The position numbers and the translations under genes were made by a program. Below, one piece after another: positions 43,333-51,947 of a DNA stretch of 64,000 bases (within the stretch, counting starts at the first letter, position 1; every line of letters starts with the position of its first letter). Origin of the DNA: Bdellovibrio bacteriovorus W (GTDB lineage Bacteria; Bdellovibrionota; Bdellovibrionia; Bdellovibrionales; Bdellovibrionaceae); assembly GCA_000525675.1 (NCBI GenBank), contig CP002190.1:2728001-2792000 (forward strand). The letters are read 5' to 3'. The notes below the pieces were generated by a model, which saw nothing but the letters and a program-made list of their open reading frames with translations, made no database searches and was not told where the DNA came from.

Positions 43333-44808
43333 TTAAACACCTCTCCAGTACGTCATCCACGGAGACGATACCAGTACGTCCGAAGATTCATTTTGTCTTA
43401 ACGCTTTTAGAACCTGAGCAGAGATTTCTTTTTCAAGTTCTCCCATTTCTGGAGCCTTCAAAGCATCGGCAAAATAAGTTTCAATAAATCGTGTTGTCAT
43501 TTTGCCATTCACAAATTCCGCGTGAGACAAAATTTCGATCAAGTAAGGAATGTTTGTATGCACACCAAAAACTACCGAGTCTCTAAGCACACGGATCATT
43601 TTCTGAATCGCGCGAGGACGATTTTCATCCCAAACAATCACCTTGGCGATCATCGGATCATAAAATGGTGTGATGGTATCACCCTTTTCAAAGCCGTACT
43701 CATAGCGACGTCCTGGGCCTTCTGGCCAAGAAACCTTACCAAGAAGACCAGTAGAAGGCACTCCTCCCATATAAGGATTTTCAGCATAAATTCGGCATTC
43801 AATCGAATGACCGCGAGGAGCACGGATTTGTTTCGGATCATGAACGAAGTCACCTTGAGCTGTCAGAATTTGCATCTTCACAAGATCCACACCCATCACT
43901 TCTTCAGTCACCGGATGCTCTACTTGAAGGCGCGTATTCACTTCTAGAAGATAGAACTCACCATCCTGTAGCAAGAATTCAACAGTGCCTGCATTTTTAT
44001 ATTTGCCTAATTTTGCAATAGCGCAAGCTGCCTCACCCATTTTACGGCGAAGCTCATCTGTCAGCGAAGGCGAAGTCGCTTCTTCGATAATCTTTTGATG
44101 ACGTCTTTGTACAGAACATTCACGATCAAAAAAGTGAATCACATGGCCCGTACTATCGCCGAACACTTGAAATTCAATGTGTTTGGCGCGATCTAAATAC
44201 TTTTCTAAGAAAACTTTCGGCGAACCGAATGCCGACTGAGCTTCCCTCTGCGCAGACTCAATCAACTCCACAGCTTCTGCTGAAGACTTAATGAGTTTCA
44301 TCCCGCGCCCACCGCCACCGGCAGCCGCTTTCACAATCACAGGATAACCGATACGCTCCGCCTCTTTTACAAGATGAGCAACGTCTTGATTTTCACCTTC
44401 ATAACCAGGCACTAGTGGCAAACCCGCCTGTTTAGCTAAAGCCTTACAGTGGACCTTATCACCAAGGGCGCGAATCGCTTCTGCACTGGGGCCGATAAAT
44501 TTCAATCCTGATTTTTCAACAGCTTCAGCAAAGTCCGCATTCTCGGAAAGAAAACCAAACCCGGGGTGAATAGCCTCTGCTCCCATAGCGAGAGCGCCGT
44601 TAATATTGGCTTCAATATTTAAATAGCTTTCAGCTGTCGGGGCAGGACCAATACAAATAGTTTTCGTGGCCATGCGATAGGCTCTAGAACCGATATCTGC
44701 TTCTGAATGAAGAAGAACTGTTTCGATTCCCATCTCTTCACAGGCTTTAATAATACGAACAGCAACTTCGCCACGATTGGCGATCGCAATTTTTTTAAAC
44801 TGAGACAT
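43333..44808 (-). CDS. Biotin carboxylase subunit (methylcrotonyl-CoA carboxylase)
   Basis: ATP-grasp biotin carboxylase, 491 residues. Motifs: IAIANRGEVAVRIIKA, PGFGFLSENADFA, VKAAAGGGGRGMKLI (ATP-binding Gly-rich loop), FLEKYLDRAKHIEFQVFGD, RECSVQRRHQKIIEEA, EVNTRLQVEHPVTEEV, and CRIYAENP. It ends shortly after the BC C-terminal domain, without BT or biotinyl domains. The start overlaps the preceding stop as TAATG. Operon context with MCC beta and leucine-pathway enzymes indicates methylcrotonyl-CoA as the final acceptor rather than acetyl-CoA. Confidence 0.95.
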   Translation of the reverse strand: MSQFKKIAIANRGEVAVRIIKACEEMGIETVLLHSEADIGSRAYRMATKTICIGPAPTAESYLNIEANINGALAMGAEAIHPGFGFLSENADFAEAVEKSGLKFIGPSAEAIRALGDKVHCKALAKQAGLPLVPGYEGENQDVAHLVKEAERIGYPVIVKAAAGGGGRGMKLIKSSAEAVELIESAQREAQSAFGSPKVFLEKYLDRAKHIEFQVFGDSTGHVIHFFDRECSVQRRHQKIIEEATSPSLTDELRRKMGEAACAIAKLGKYKNAGTVEFLLQDGEFYLLEVNTRLQVEHPVTEEVMGVDLVKMQILTAQGDFVHDPKQIRAPRGHSIECRIYAENPYMGGVPSTGLLGKVSWPEGPGRRYEYGFEKGDTITPFYDPMIAKVIVWDENRPRAIQKMIRVLRDSVVFGVHTNIPYLIEILSHAEFVNGKMTTRFIETYFADALKAPEMGELEKEISAQVLKALRQNESSDVLVSSPWMTYWRGV

Positions 44809-45587
44809 TATTTTACTCTCCAAGCTGGTTCACGCTTTTCTAAAAAAGATTTCAACCCTTCTTGTCCCTCGGCGCTTGCGCGACGTTGGGCAATCACTTC
44901 AGTTGTTAAATCTTTCTGTTCCTGCCAATTCATTGAAGACATTTTATTCAACATTTTCTTTGTTTCGCGAACAGCTTCTGAACCCGCCGCTAAATAAGAA
45001 CCTAAAACTTTTTGTACGGCCGTGTGAGCCTCACCATTAGCGACCACTTCAGTCACTAAACCAGACTGTTGAGCAGTGTGAGCGTTGAATACAACACCCG
45101 ATAGCATCAGCGGTCGTACTTTTCCGGCAACAGCTTTCTTTAAGACAAAGGCACTAATAACTGCCGGAGCAATTCCCAATTTCACTTCGCTAAAGCAAAA
45201 CTGTGTCGCTTCTTCGGCGATCACTTCATCACAAACAGCCACCAAGCCAAGGGCTCCACCAAAAGCAGCTCCGTGAATCTGCCCAATCACTGGTAACTCA
45301 CAATCAGCAATCGCTTCAAACATTTCAAAAAGCTTCAGTGAATCCTTCTTATTTTCTTCAAAAGAATAATTCACCATCTCCTTCATCCAGTTCAGATCGG
45401 CTCCCGCACAGAAGGACTTCCCATCCCCAGCAAGAACAACGGCTTTTAAGTCTTGTCGAGAGTTGAAAGACTTAAAGGCAGATGTGATCTCTTCAATCAT
45501 CTCTGGATTAAAAGCATTGCGAACTTCCGCTCTGGAAAGTTTTACGTAAGCAACATGATCTAATTCAGTAACGACAATATTTTTCAT
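44808..45587 (-). CDS. liuC: Enoyl-CoA hydratase family, likely methylglutaconyl-CoA hydratase
   Basis: Crotonase-fold enzyme of 259 residues. Oxyanion-hole motif VVLAGDGKSFCAGADLNWM near residue 60 and IGQIHGAAFGGALGLVAVCDEVIA near residue 105 are standard. The NWM segment and gene neighbours (MCC beta upstream, biotin carboxylase downstream) match LiuC, which hydrates 3-methylglutaconyl-CoA to HMG-CoA. ATG 45587 sits directly after the MCC beta stop; the longer frame overlaps that gene and is unlikely. Confidence 0.9.
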   Translation of the reverse strand: MKNIVVTELDHVAYVKLSRAEVRNAFNPEMIEEITSAFKSFNSRQDLKAVVLAGDGKSFCAGADLNWMKEMVNYSFEENKKDSLKLFEMFEAIADCELPVIGQIHGAAFGGALGLVAVCDEVIAEEATQFCFSEVKLGIAPAVISAFVLKKAVAGKVRPLMLSGVVFNAHTAQQSGLVTEVVANGEAHTAVQKVLGSYLAAGSEAVRETKKMLNKMSSMNWQEQKDLTTEVIAQRRASAEGQEGLKSFLEKREPAWRVK

Positions 45588-45588
45588 A

Positions 45589-47196
45589 TTACATCCTAAA
45601 CACACCCTGAAGTCTGTCACCCCAGGCTTTGTTAAGACTTGCTGAAATACCCAGAGCTAAAACTCTGCGTGTATCAACAGGGTCAATGATACCGTCATCC
45701 CAAAGGCGTGCCGAAGAATAGGATGCTGCACTTTCGTATTCGTACTTTTCTAATGTCGGACGTTTAAATTCTGTTTGCTCATCGATAGACATGGATTGTT
45801 TTTTTGCCGCCATCTGATCCATTTTTACGGTCAAAAGAACATTGGCTGCTTGTTCGCCACCCATCACGCTGATCTTAGCATTTGGCCACATCCAAAGTTG
45901 GCGTGGCTGGAAGGCTCTTCCGCACATTCCATAATTACCAGCTCCATAAGATCCACCGATAACCACAGTGAACTTAGGAACACGAGCATTAGAAACGGCC
46001 ATCACCATTTTAGCGCCGTGCTTAGCAATTCCCTCATTTTCATATTTTTTTCCAACCATGAAGCCAGTGATGTTTTGCAAGAAGATCAAAGGAATCTCTC
46101 TTTGTTCACAAAGCTCAATGAAGTGCGCTGCCTTCAGAGCACTTTCGCTGAATAAAACTCCGTTGTTCGCAATGATCCCCACTGGCATTCCCCAGATATG
46201 AGCAAAGCCTGTCACTAAAGTTTTTCCGTAGAGTGGTTTAAACTCGTGCAGGCGACTTCCGTCTACAATGCGCGCGATCACTTCGCGAACATCAAATGGG
46301 ATACGACTGTCTTTAGGAATAATTCCGTAAATATCTTTAGAGTTATAAAGGGGCTCTTCAATCGGCAGAGTTTTTAAAGTGACTGCACGACGATGATTGA
46401 GGTTCGCAACGATAGAGCGAGTAATTTCAATCGCGTGTTCATCATCTTCAGCAAAGTGATCTGTCACACCACTGACTTCGCAGTGAACTTGCGCTCCACC
46501 GAGTTCTTGTGCGTCGACGACTTCCCCTGTCGCTGCCTTCACTAAAGGAGGACCACCTAAGAAGATAGTTCCATTATTTTTTACGATCACCGTTTCGTCA
46601 CTCATCGCGGGAACGTAAGCTCCACCTGCTGTACAAGAACCCATGACAACTGCGATCTGCGGAATATTCACCGCCGACATGCGCGCTTGATTATAGAAAA
46701 TTCTTCCGAAGTGATCACGATCTGGAAACACATCTGCTTGCATTGGCAAGAACGCTCCACCAGAGTCCACAAGATAAATACATGGAAGTCCATTTTCGAA
46801 AGCAATTTCCTGCGCGCGAAGATGCTTCTTTACCGTCATAGGGAAATACGTCCCACCCTTTACAGTCGCATCATTAGCAACAATCACGCACTCTGTACCA
46901 TGAATGATACCAATCCCAGTAACTACACCAGCACCTGGCGCTTGGCCCTCATACATGTCCCAAGCTGCAAGCGTAGAGAATTCCAAAAATGCGGAGCTAT
47001 CATCAACAAGGGCTTCGATTCTTTCACGCGCCGTTAGTTTACCGCGCGACTTATGTTTGCGAATGGAGTCTTCTCCGCCACCTTGTTTTACAAGATCTAC
47101 CTTCTGACGCCAGTCTTGCACGATAGCGCGCATGGCTTCTTCATTGGCTTTAAAATCTTTTGAACCTGTTTCAATATTCGACTCTAAAATTTCCAC
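45589..47196 (-). CDS. liuB: Methylcrotonyl-CoA carboxylase beta subunit
   Basis: Carboxyltransferase subunit of 535 residues. Typical segments: [83 protein letters not shown] (acyl-CoA oxyanion region), [27 protein letters not shown] (second oxyanion hole) and [34 protein letters not shown]. The Met-Cys-Gly and WMWPNA patterns are those of MCC rather than propionyl-CoA carboxylase. Second gene of the leucine operon, 21 bases after the hotdog gene. Confidence 0.96.
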   Translation of the reverse strand: MEILESNIETGSKDFKANEEAMRAIVQDWRQKVDLVKQGGGEDSIRKHKSRGKLTARERIEALVDDSSAFLEFSTLAAWDMYEGQAPGAGVVTGIGIIHGTECVIVANDATVKGGTYFPMTVKKHLRAQEIAFENGLPCIYLVDSGGAFLPMQADVFPDRDHFGRIFYNQARMSAVNIPQIAVVMGSCTAGGAYVPAMSDETVIVKNNGTIFLGGPPLVKAATGEVVDAQELGGAQVHCEVSGVTDHFAEDDEHAIEITRSIVANLNHRRAVTLKTLPIEEPLYNSKDIYGIIPKDSRIPFDVREVIARIVDGSRLHEFKPLYGKTLVTGFAHIWGMPVGIIANNGVLFSESALKAAHFIELCEQREIPLIFLQNITGFMVGKKYENEGIAKHGAKMVMAVSNARVPKFTVVIGGSYGAGNYGMCGRAFQPRQLWMWPNAKISVMGGEQAANVLLTVKMDQMAAKKQSMSIDEQTEFKRPTLEKYEYESAASYSSARLWDDGIIDPVDTRRVLALGISASLNKAWGDRLQGVFRM

Positions 47197-47217
47197 TTAA
47201 TCTCACTCCAAAAAAAC

Positions 47218-47841
47218 TTATGCAAGAGCAGGTGTGTGCGTCAGATTCGCCGTCATCACAAACTCTGCCACCAATTGATCTTGTTCATCAAAAATTTTAA
47301 CTTCCATCTCACTACGCCCTTGGCGCGTGTCACGCACCTGACCTAGGGCTAGCTCGCGCTCCTGCTCGGACAATTCTAAACGCACACGACAATCTGTTTT
47401 TTCTGATTTTAGAAATTGCGCCTTCACGTCGGTGATTTGAACGTCAAAAACACCCATCAACGCGTGCCTCATCCACAGAAGTTTCGCCGCCTCCATGGCT
47501 GCTGTCGTAAGAGCTCCCTCGTGCAACGTTTCATTTTCAGTCATATTGCGAGTTTTAGCTGGAATCACCATTTCCACTTGAGTGTCAGAAAGACGACTGA
47601 CTCTTAAACCCATACCTGCAGAGAAGGGACGTAAAAGATCAAGAGCGTAACTCAATGCAGAATTAGAAGCATTCGGAGAAACGTCTTCAATCAAAGCCGC
47701 AAGATCTGCCGGATTTAGCTTAATTCCCCGAGACTCAAGTTGGGTTTTTATCCCCTCTTTGGCAGTCTGCAACTGGCTGCGAAGGTTTTGTTCAAGCTCA
47801 ATCCCCTTAGACATTAATATTGTCAGCCACTGTTGATTCAT
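47218..47841 (-). CDS. Hotdog-fold protein (DUF4442/PaaI-like)
   Basis: A 207-residue protein. Residues 1-65 are a helical N-terminal extension. Residues 70-200 have a hotdog pattern: FSAGMGLRVSRLSDTQVEMVIPA, then NMTENETLHEGALTTAAMEAAKLLWM (the helix lined by acyl-CoA in thioesterases), ITDVKAQFLKSEKTD and two closing strands. It is the first gene of the leucine-degradation operon, so it may act on branched-chain acyl-CoA as a thioesterase or bind it; that is inference from position. No classic catalytic Asp-Asn pair is certain. Confidence 0.75.
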   Translation of the reverse strand: MNQQWLTILMSKGIELEQNLRSQLQTAKEGIKTQLESRGIKLNPADLAALIEDVSPNASNSALSYALDLLRPFSAGMGLRVSRLSDTQVEMVIPAKTRNMTENETLHEGALTTAAMEAAKLLWMRHALMGVFDVQITDVKAQFLKSEKTDCRVRLELSEQERELALGQVRDTRQGRSEMEVKIFDEQDQLVAEFVMTANLTHTPALA

Positions 47842-47943
47842 GAGATATCCTCTTTCGGCTAGATTGTTGAAAAAACTGAAATATCATGGTCGGATAAGGA
47901 TGTCAGTTTTATCATGGCGAGTAAATAGAGAGGACTTCTTAGA

Positions 47944-48396
47944 ATGAAGAAATTAGTCAGCCTTGTGGTTTTCATCGTTGCTTTGGTTTGGACTTGGAAT
48001 GTTATTCACACGACTCAAGCAATTGGCTTTGAGACGCACTCCGGCATCCAAATTCGTATGGCCGATCTGATCCAAACTACTTTGACAGAGAAAAAGCCCC
48101 ACGCAAAAGATTTAGCAATCACTCGCTTGTGGACTGAAACACTTTCAGAAAACAAAGTCAGAGCGGTTTTTGCTTACAAGTTCATTGATATTGCTGAAGA
48201 TGGCGAAGCACTAGAGCAGGTGATCGAAGGAGAAGCTATTCTTCATCGCGAACCTTCTGAACAAAGAAATATTGATCGCTGGGTTCTTCAGGAAGTAAAA
48301 ACAACTAGTGACGTTGTGATCTTCACAGAAGGGTCAACGATCACGCCGGATAGCAAAGAAGAAGCTCCGGCAACTGAAGAAAAAAACGAGAACTAA
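47944..48396 (+). CDS. Membrane-anchored small protein, unknown
   Basis: A 150-residue protein with one N-terminal hydrophobic segment (residues 3-20) and a polar domain with alternating strands (KVRAVFAYKFIDIAEDGEALEQVIEGEAILHR) that may form a cystatin/NTF2-like sheet. Low-complexity acidic tail. GAGAGG precedes the ATG. Its stop overlaps the ATG of the next gene (TAATG), so it is coupled to a methyltransferase gene. Function not recognised. Confidence 0.7.
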   Translation: MKKLVSLVVFIVALVWTWNVIHTTQAIGFETHSGIQIRMADLIQTTLTEKKPHAKDLAITRLWTETLSENKVRAVFAYKFIDIAEDGEALEQVIEGEAILHREPSEQRNIDRWVLQEVKTTSDVVIFTEGSTITPDSKEEAPATEEKNEN

Positions 48397-49430
48397 TGGC
48401 AATTCCCCAGCATTTTATCCAAATTGATGAAGAAGGTTTCCCACTCTCTCAAGAGATTCGCCTGAAAGACCCTGTCGCAGGCCAAGAAATCCTTAATAAT
48501 CTTCATCTTCATGCTGGGGGCACTCTTCTTTCCACCTTTGGTGGAGTTCCTGTTATCGTCGAAGCTTTCGATGAGCCCTTTGTTGCGCAACAAGTTTTTG
48601 CTGAAGGCAAACAATGGAGCATTCAACTTCCTTATGATCTTAAATTTCCTTTTTCCCTAGAGACCCTCACGGTCGACGAGTGGGATCGCTTCCATGGCTA
48701 CGCTGCTTCTGGAATCCCCTTTGTCTTTTCTCGTCCTGCCCAAGCCGAGTTTTTCAATCTCTTGGAAGAGTTTGACGATGAAGGTGTTACTTTCAATGGA
48801 AAGTTCTATCCAACTCCTCCGTACTGGGCTTCCAAGGTAGAAGTTGAAAAGGAAGGCTTCTGGAGTCAGATTTACAAGACGACAGAAAATCCAGGATGGA
48901 ACTTAGGACAACCTGCTAACGCTCTTAAGGATATGCTTCCTCGATTGAAAATCGCCCGCTCTCGAGTCTTAGTGCTTGGCTGCGGAGAAGGTCACGATGC
49001 AGCTTTCTTTGCTCAAGCGGGTCATGTGGTGACAGCGGTGGATATTTCTCCAGACGCTTTAGAAAAAGCAAAAAAACTCTACGGTCACTTACCAAATTTG
49101 AAATTCATGGAAGCCGATCTTTTCAATCTGCCAAAAGATTTTGAAAAGAGTTTTGATATTATCTTCGAACACACTTGCTACTGCGCCATCAATCCAGAAA
49201 AACGTGCTCAACTGGTTAAAGTTTGGAATCGCCTTCTTGTTGAAGGTGGGCATCTTATGGGTGTCTTTTTTGCCTTTGAAAAACGCCAAGGCCCTCCTTT
49301 CGGCGGCAGTGAGTGGGAACTTCGCCAGCGCCTTAAAGGTGCTTATCAGCCCATTTTCTGGGGAAGGCTGCAAAACTCTGTTCCTAACCGGCAGGGCAAA
49401 GAGCTTTTCGTCTACGCTTTAAAGAAATAA
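48396..49430 (+). CDS. SAM-dependent methyltransferase, TPMT-like, with N-terminal extra domain
   Basis: The C-terminal 200 residues form a class I methyltransferase of the thiopurine/thiol methyltransferase type: WEQ-like GWNLGQPANALKDM, SAM motif I VLVLGCGEGHDAAFFAQAGH, VTAVDISPDALEKAKK, and DIIFEHTCYCAINPEKR. The first 150 residues are an additional domain of unknown role (DEEGFPLSQEIRLKDPVAG onward), not part of TPMT. Translation is coupled to the upstream gene by TAATG. A GNAT gene follows 11 bases later. Substrate may be a small thiol, selenium or tellurium compound; uncertain. Confidence 0.82.
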   Translation: MAIPQHFIQIDEEGFPLSQEIRLKDPVAGQEILNNLHLHAGGTLLSTFGGVPVIVEAFDEPFVAQQVFAEGKQWSIQLPYDLKFPFSLETLTVDEWDRFHGYAASGIPFVFSRPAQAEFFNLLEEFDDEGVTFNGKFYPTPPYWASKVEVEKEGFWSQIYKTTENPGWNLGQPANALKDMLPRLKIARSRVLVLGCGEGHDAAFFAQAGHVVTAVDISPDALEKAKKLYGHLPNLKFMEADLFNLPKDFEKSFDIIFEHTCYCAINPEKRAQLVKVWNRLLVEGGHLMGVFFAFEKRQGPPFGGSEWELRQRLKGAYQPIFWGRLQNSVPNRQGKELFVYALKK

Positions 49431-49441
49431 GGATTAAAAAA

Positions 49442-49963
49442 ATGCATATCGAATTCACTCAAGCTGACGAAAGCCACGTGGAAGATCTTGTTGATTTGGT
49501 GAATTCAGCCTATCGCGGAGATTCTGCAAAACAAGGCTGGACCACGGAGGCTGACATCCTCGATGGGCAGCGAACGGATGACGAGAGTATGCTAGCGATG
49601 ATTGAAAAAGATCACTCTGTCGTACTTATCGCTGAAGACGATGAAACAGGTGACCTTCTGGGTTGTGTTCATCTTGAGCAACATGAGCGTGGTTGCTATT
49701 TGGGGATGCTCACGGTTCGCCCCGATCTACAGGGCAAAGGTATCGGCAAGATGCTGGTTCAAGAGGCTGAAGCTTTTGCGGAGTTCTGGGATTGTAAGAA
49801 AATCTTTATGACGGTCATATCTGTGCGCACAGAGTTGATTACTTGGTATGAAAAGCTTGGTTTTAAGAAAACGGGCGAGACTGAAGCCTTTCCTGCCGAC
49901 CCTCGCTTTGGAATTCCGAAGGTAGATCAGCTAGAATTTGTGTATTTAGAGCGAAACATATAG
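49442..49963 (+). CDS. GNAT-family acetyltransferase
   Basis: A 173-residue N-acetyltransferase domain protein. Motif A is YLGMLTVRPDLQGKGIGKMLVQEAEAFA, with the acetyl-CoA pyrophosphate loop QGKGIG. Motif B follows with VISVRTELITWYEKLGFKKTGETEAF. It resembles small-molecule or antibiotic acetylating GNATs, but the substrate cannot be told. Third gene of a short plus-strand operon with a membrane protein and a methyltransferase. Confidence 0.9.
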   Translation: MHIEFTQADESHVEDLVDLVNSAYRGDSAKQGWTTEADILDGQRTDDESMLAMIEKDHSVVLIAEDDETGDLLGCVHLEQHERGCYLGMLTVRPDLQGKGIGKMLVQEAEAFAEFWDCKKIFMTVISVRTELITWYEKLGFKKTGETEAFPADPRFGIPKVDQLEFVYLERNI

Positions 49964-50052
49964 GCATACTCAAAACGCATAATAACTTCCTAGTTATGTA
50001 TTAAAATTTTGCAAACTTTAAAGGCATATTGCCCTCATATTTGGGGGTAGCA

Positions 50053-50580
50053 ATGTTTAGTAAATTCGCTCTGGTCGCGGGATTCGCTTTACTTTCTTCG
50101 TCTTTCGCAATGGCTGATCAAATGGGTCCGAATGGAGATAAATTCTATGAGGAAGCCGCTCGCTTTGAAAATGCTTGCAGCCAAGACCCTTGTAAAAATC
50201 CTTATAAAAAAGTTTTAGTCTACGATCAAAAAACTCGCTCAAGCTCACTTCTCATTCCTGTGCGCGATGGCTTAAAAGCAGTGGCCCACGATCAAGCTCA
50301 AGTTTGGGGCGATACTATCTTAGAAGGTGACTACGTAGCTTCTGGTCGCACTCGCCTAGACATCGTCTATGCATTCTATAAAAAAGAAAAACTTGTAGGT
50401 TATAAAATCCAGTACTCTGAAAAATCATGGTTCACTGGAAACTGCGACTTTGACGGTAAAAGAGCCTCTTTGAAAAAATGCAGCGAAGGCCGCATTGTTG
50501 AAGTCAGCTTTGTCTCTCCGGATCTAAAAACTTACTTCAGTGACGAAGAAAAATACGCAGACTTCTCATTCATAGATTAA
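50053..50580 (+). CDS. Exported protein, unknown function
   Basis: A 175-residue protein with a signal peptide ending SSSFAMA. Mature part has Cys pairs in ACSQDPCKN and GNCDFD...KKCSEG, suggesting disulfides, and a beta-rich C-terminal half (YVASGRTRLDIVYAFYKKEKLVGYKIQY). The start ATG 50053 has GGGGG eight bases before; an upstream in-frame start is less likely. A strong terminator follows. Family not recognised. Confidence 0.72.
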   Translation: MFSKFALVAGFALLSSSFAMADQMGPNGDKFYEEAARFENACSQDPCKNPYKKVLVYDQKTRSSSLLIPVRDGLKAVAHDQAQVWGDTILEGDYVASGRTRLDIVYAFYKKEKLVGYKIQYSEKSWFTGNCDFDGKRASLKKCSEGRIVEVSFVSPDLKTYFSDEEKYADFSFID

Positions 50581-50585
50581 AAAGA

Positions 50586-50612
50586 AAAAGCTCGGGAAAC
50601 CGAGCTTTTTTT
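50586..50612 (+). terminator. Rho-independent terminator
   Basis: AAAAGCTCGG-GAAA-CCGAGCTTTT with a T run; GNRA-type tetraloop. Confidence 0.92.
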
Positions 50613-50649
50613 ATACCCAAAAACTAAACACAGCATATTTTCTATTCAG

Positions 50650-50772
50650 GTTGGATCGTTCAAAAAGGTTCAGATACAAGGCGGAGGGTTTCACACGCAG
50701 CGCAGGCGTACTCAATGTACTCCGGAGTGAGGATGAGGCCCGACAACGAAGTAGATGAGCCTTTTTCAACAC
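50650..50772. repeat. Intergenic structured repeat, copy 3
   Basis: Same family as the two copies at 6257-6511: CAAAAAGGTTCAG at one end, AAGGCGGAGGGTTTCACACG, GCGCAGGCGTACTC, GGAGTGAGGATGAGGCCCGACAACGA in the middle, and GAGCCTTTTTCA at the other end. It lies directly before the 3' end of rnpB, so one strand could serve as its terminator. Some substitutions (GTACTCC for GTACGCC) weaken the internal palindrome. Confidence 0.85.
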
Positions 50773-50790
50773 CCCAAAAAGAAGGTGGGA

Positions 50791-51176
50791 GTTCGGTTTT
50801 GCTGTAAGCCGGATTCTGTCCAAATCACCAGGTCCCATAAGTGTCCCGATAATAATAGATGATCATTCCTCTAGGAGTTGCATCACTACAACCCTCAAGC
50901 GATCTTACCCGGAGACTACGGACTGGCCGTCCTACTAATGTCCCCCTATTTGATCTTGCTCCGCGCAGAGTTTGACTGTTTTCACTCCAGCGACTCCCCA
51001 AAAAGCTCCCGTTCCCGCTTTAAGGATCATAGTCCTGGACATTCTCTCTGTTCCACTGTTCCTGACATTACTGCCGAGGGGCGTTACCCCTTGCGCCGCC
51101 ATATGGAGTCCGGACTTTCCTCCCCTTTTTCAATAGTTTAACCATATTATTAGGGCGATCATCCGCAAAACCGAAC
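50791..51176 (-). ncRNA. rnpB: RNase P RNA
   Basis: Catalytic RNA of RNase P, which trims tRNA 5' leaders. On the minus strand, GAGGAAAGTCCGGACTCC (the universal P4 5' strand region) is near the 5' end, and ACAGAATCCGGCTTACAG is near the 3' end, pairing as P4. The extreme ends GTTCGGTTTTGC-type sequences (50791-50802 and 51164-51176) pair perfectly as P1, giving the boundaries. Length about 386 nt fits a type A RNA. Confidence 0.96.
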
Positions 51177-51180
51177 GGGG

Positions 51181-51209
51181 TTCTTAACACCCTCCAGCAA
51201 ATAGCGCAA
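51181..51209 (-). promoter_or_regulatory. rnpB promoter
   Basis: On the minus strand TTGCGC (51204-51209), 17-base spacer, TAAGAA (51181-51186); the transcript would start about seven bases on, just before the P1 helix of rnpB. Confidence 0.7.
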
Positions 51210-51275
51210 GAAGGTTTCTTTCACCCCAGTTTTATTTTAGTTTGATGGGTATCGTTTACAAAAGGATTTTCTAAA

Positions 51276-51728
51276 ATGAAGCTATTATTATCTGTATTAA
51301 CATTTGCTATCACATTGGCTTTATCTTCAACATCTGTAGCAGAGTCTACTGGTGGCGAACACCACGACCCATTGAGCGAAAAAATGAACTCTTTCTTCCC
51401 GAAGCCTCAGGCTCGTGAAGGCGCCAATATCACACCTGACAAACCCACTTTATCAGCTCCAAAGTTCTTTGCAGCAATGGCAGCAGACAAAGTAGAGCTT
51501 ACTTGGGGTGCTGTTGAAGGCGCTGATGAGTACCATGTTCAAGTAGCAAAAGATCCTAATTTTAAATGGCTAGTTAAAGACGACAACCACCACAAGAGCA
51601 CAAGCTTCGAGGTTACAAACCTAGAAGCTGGCAAACACTACTACTGGAGAGTGGCTGCAGTTAAATCGGGAAACTGGGATACATTCCGCAAGAGCTACTT
51701 TGCAACTTCAATGTTTGAAACAAAGTAA
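51276..51728 (+). CDS. Exported fibronectin type III-like protein
   Basis: A 150-residue protein with signal peptide (ends TSVAES) and one Fn3-like beta domain from about residue 55: APKFFAAMAADKVELTWGAVEGADEYHVQVAKDPNF, then TSFEVTNLEAGKHYYWRVAAV. The Trp, Tyr and Leu core positions of Fn3 are in place. Likely a periplasmic or outer-membrane binding or scaffold protein. It diverges from rnpB and is followed by a strong terminator. Confidence 0.82.
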   Translation: MKLLLSVLTFAITLALSSTSVAESTGGEHHDPLSEKMNSFFPKPQAREGANITPDKPTLSAPKFFAAMAADKVELTWGAVEGADEYHVQVAKDPNFKWLVKDDNHHKSTSFEVTNLEAGKHYYWRVAAVKSGNWDTFRKSYFATSMFETK

Positions 51729-51755
51729 TTTAATTCCACGAACTTCGTTTGACTT

Positions 51756-51786
51756 AAAAAGCTCTCTTCCACAGAGAGCTTTTTTT
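51756..51786 (+). terminator. Rho-independent terminator
   Basis: AAAAAGCTCTCT-TCCAC-AGAGAGCTTTTT with a T run, after the Fn3-like gene. Confidence 0.92.
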
Positions 51787-51947
51787 AATTTTAAAATTGA
51801 ATTTTTTTCCCTTCTTTCACTGCCAATCAGAACTATTTATTTCGTCAATTACAAACCTGAAATCTCACCTCATTCGATTACAAAAATATAATCCATTGGC
51901 TATCTTAATCAGTTTTCTTCAGCCGCTGAATCTGAAATTATACAGAC

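Noticed and set aside
50611-50838. Open reading frame over repeat copy 3 and the 3' end of rnpB (and a similar frame at 6194-6376)
   Set aside because: Both frames come from translating the structured repeat; they share a peptide only because the DNA is repeated, and neither has a ribosome binding site.
50878-51141. Open reading frame inside rnpB
   Set aside because: It lies opposite the RNase P RNA, whose conserved P4 and P1 pairing explains the sequence.
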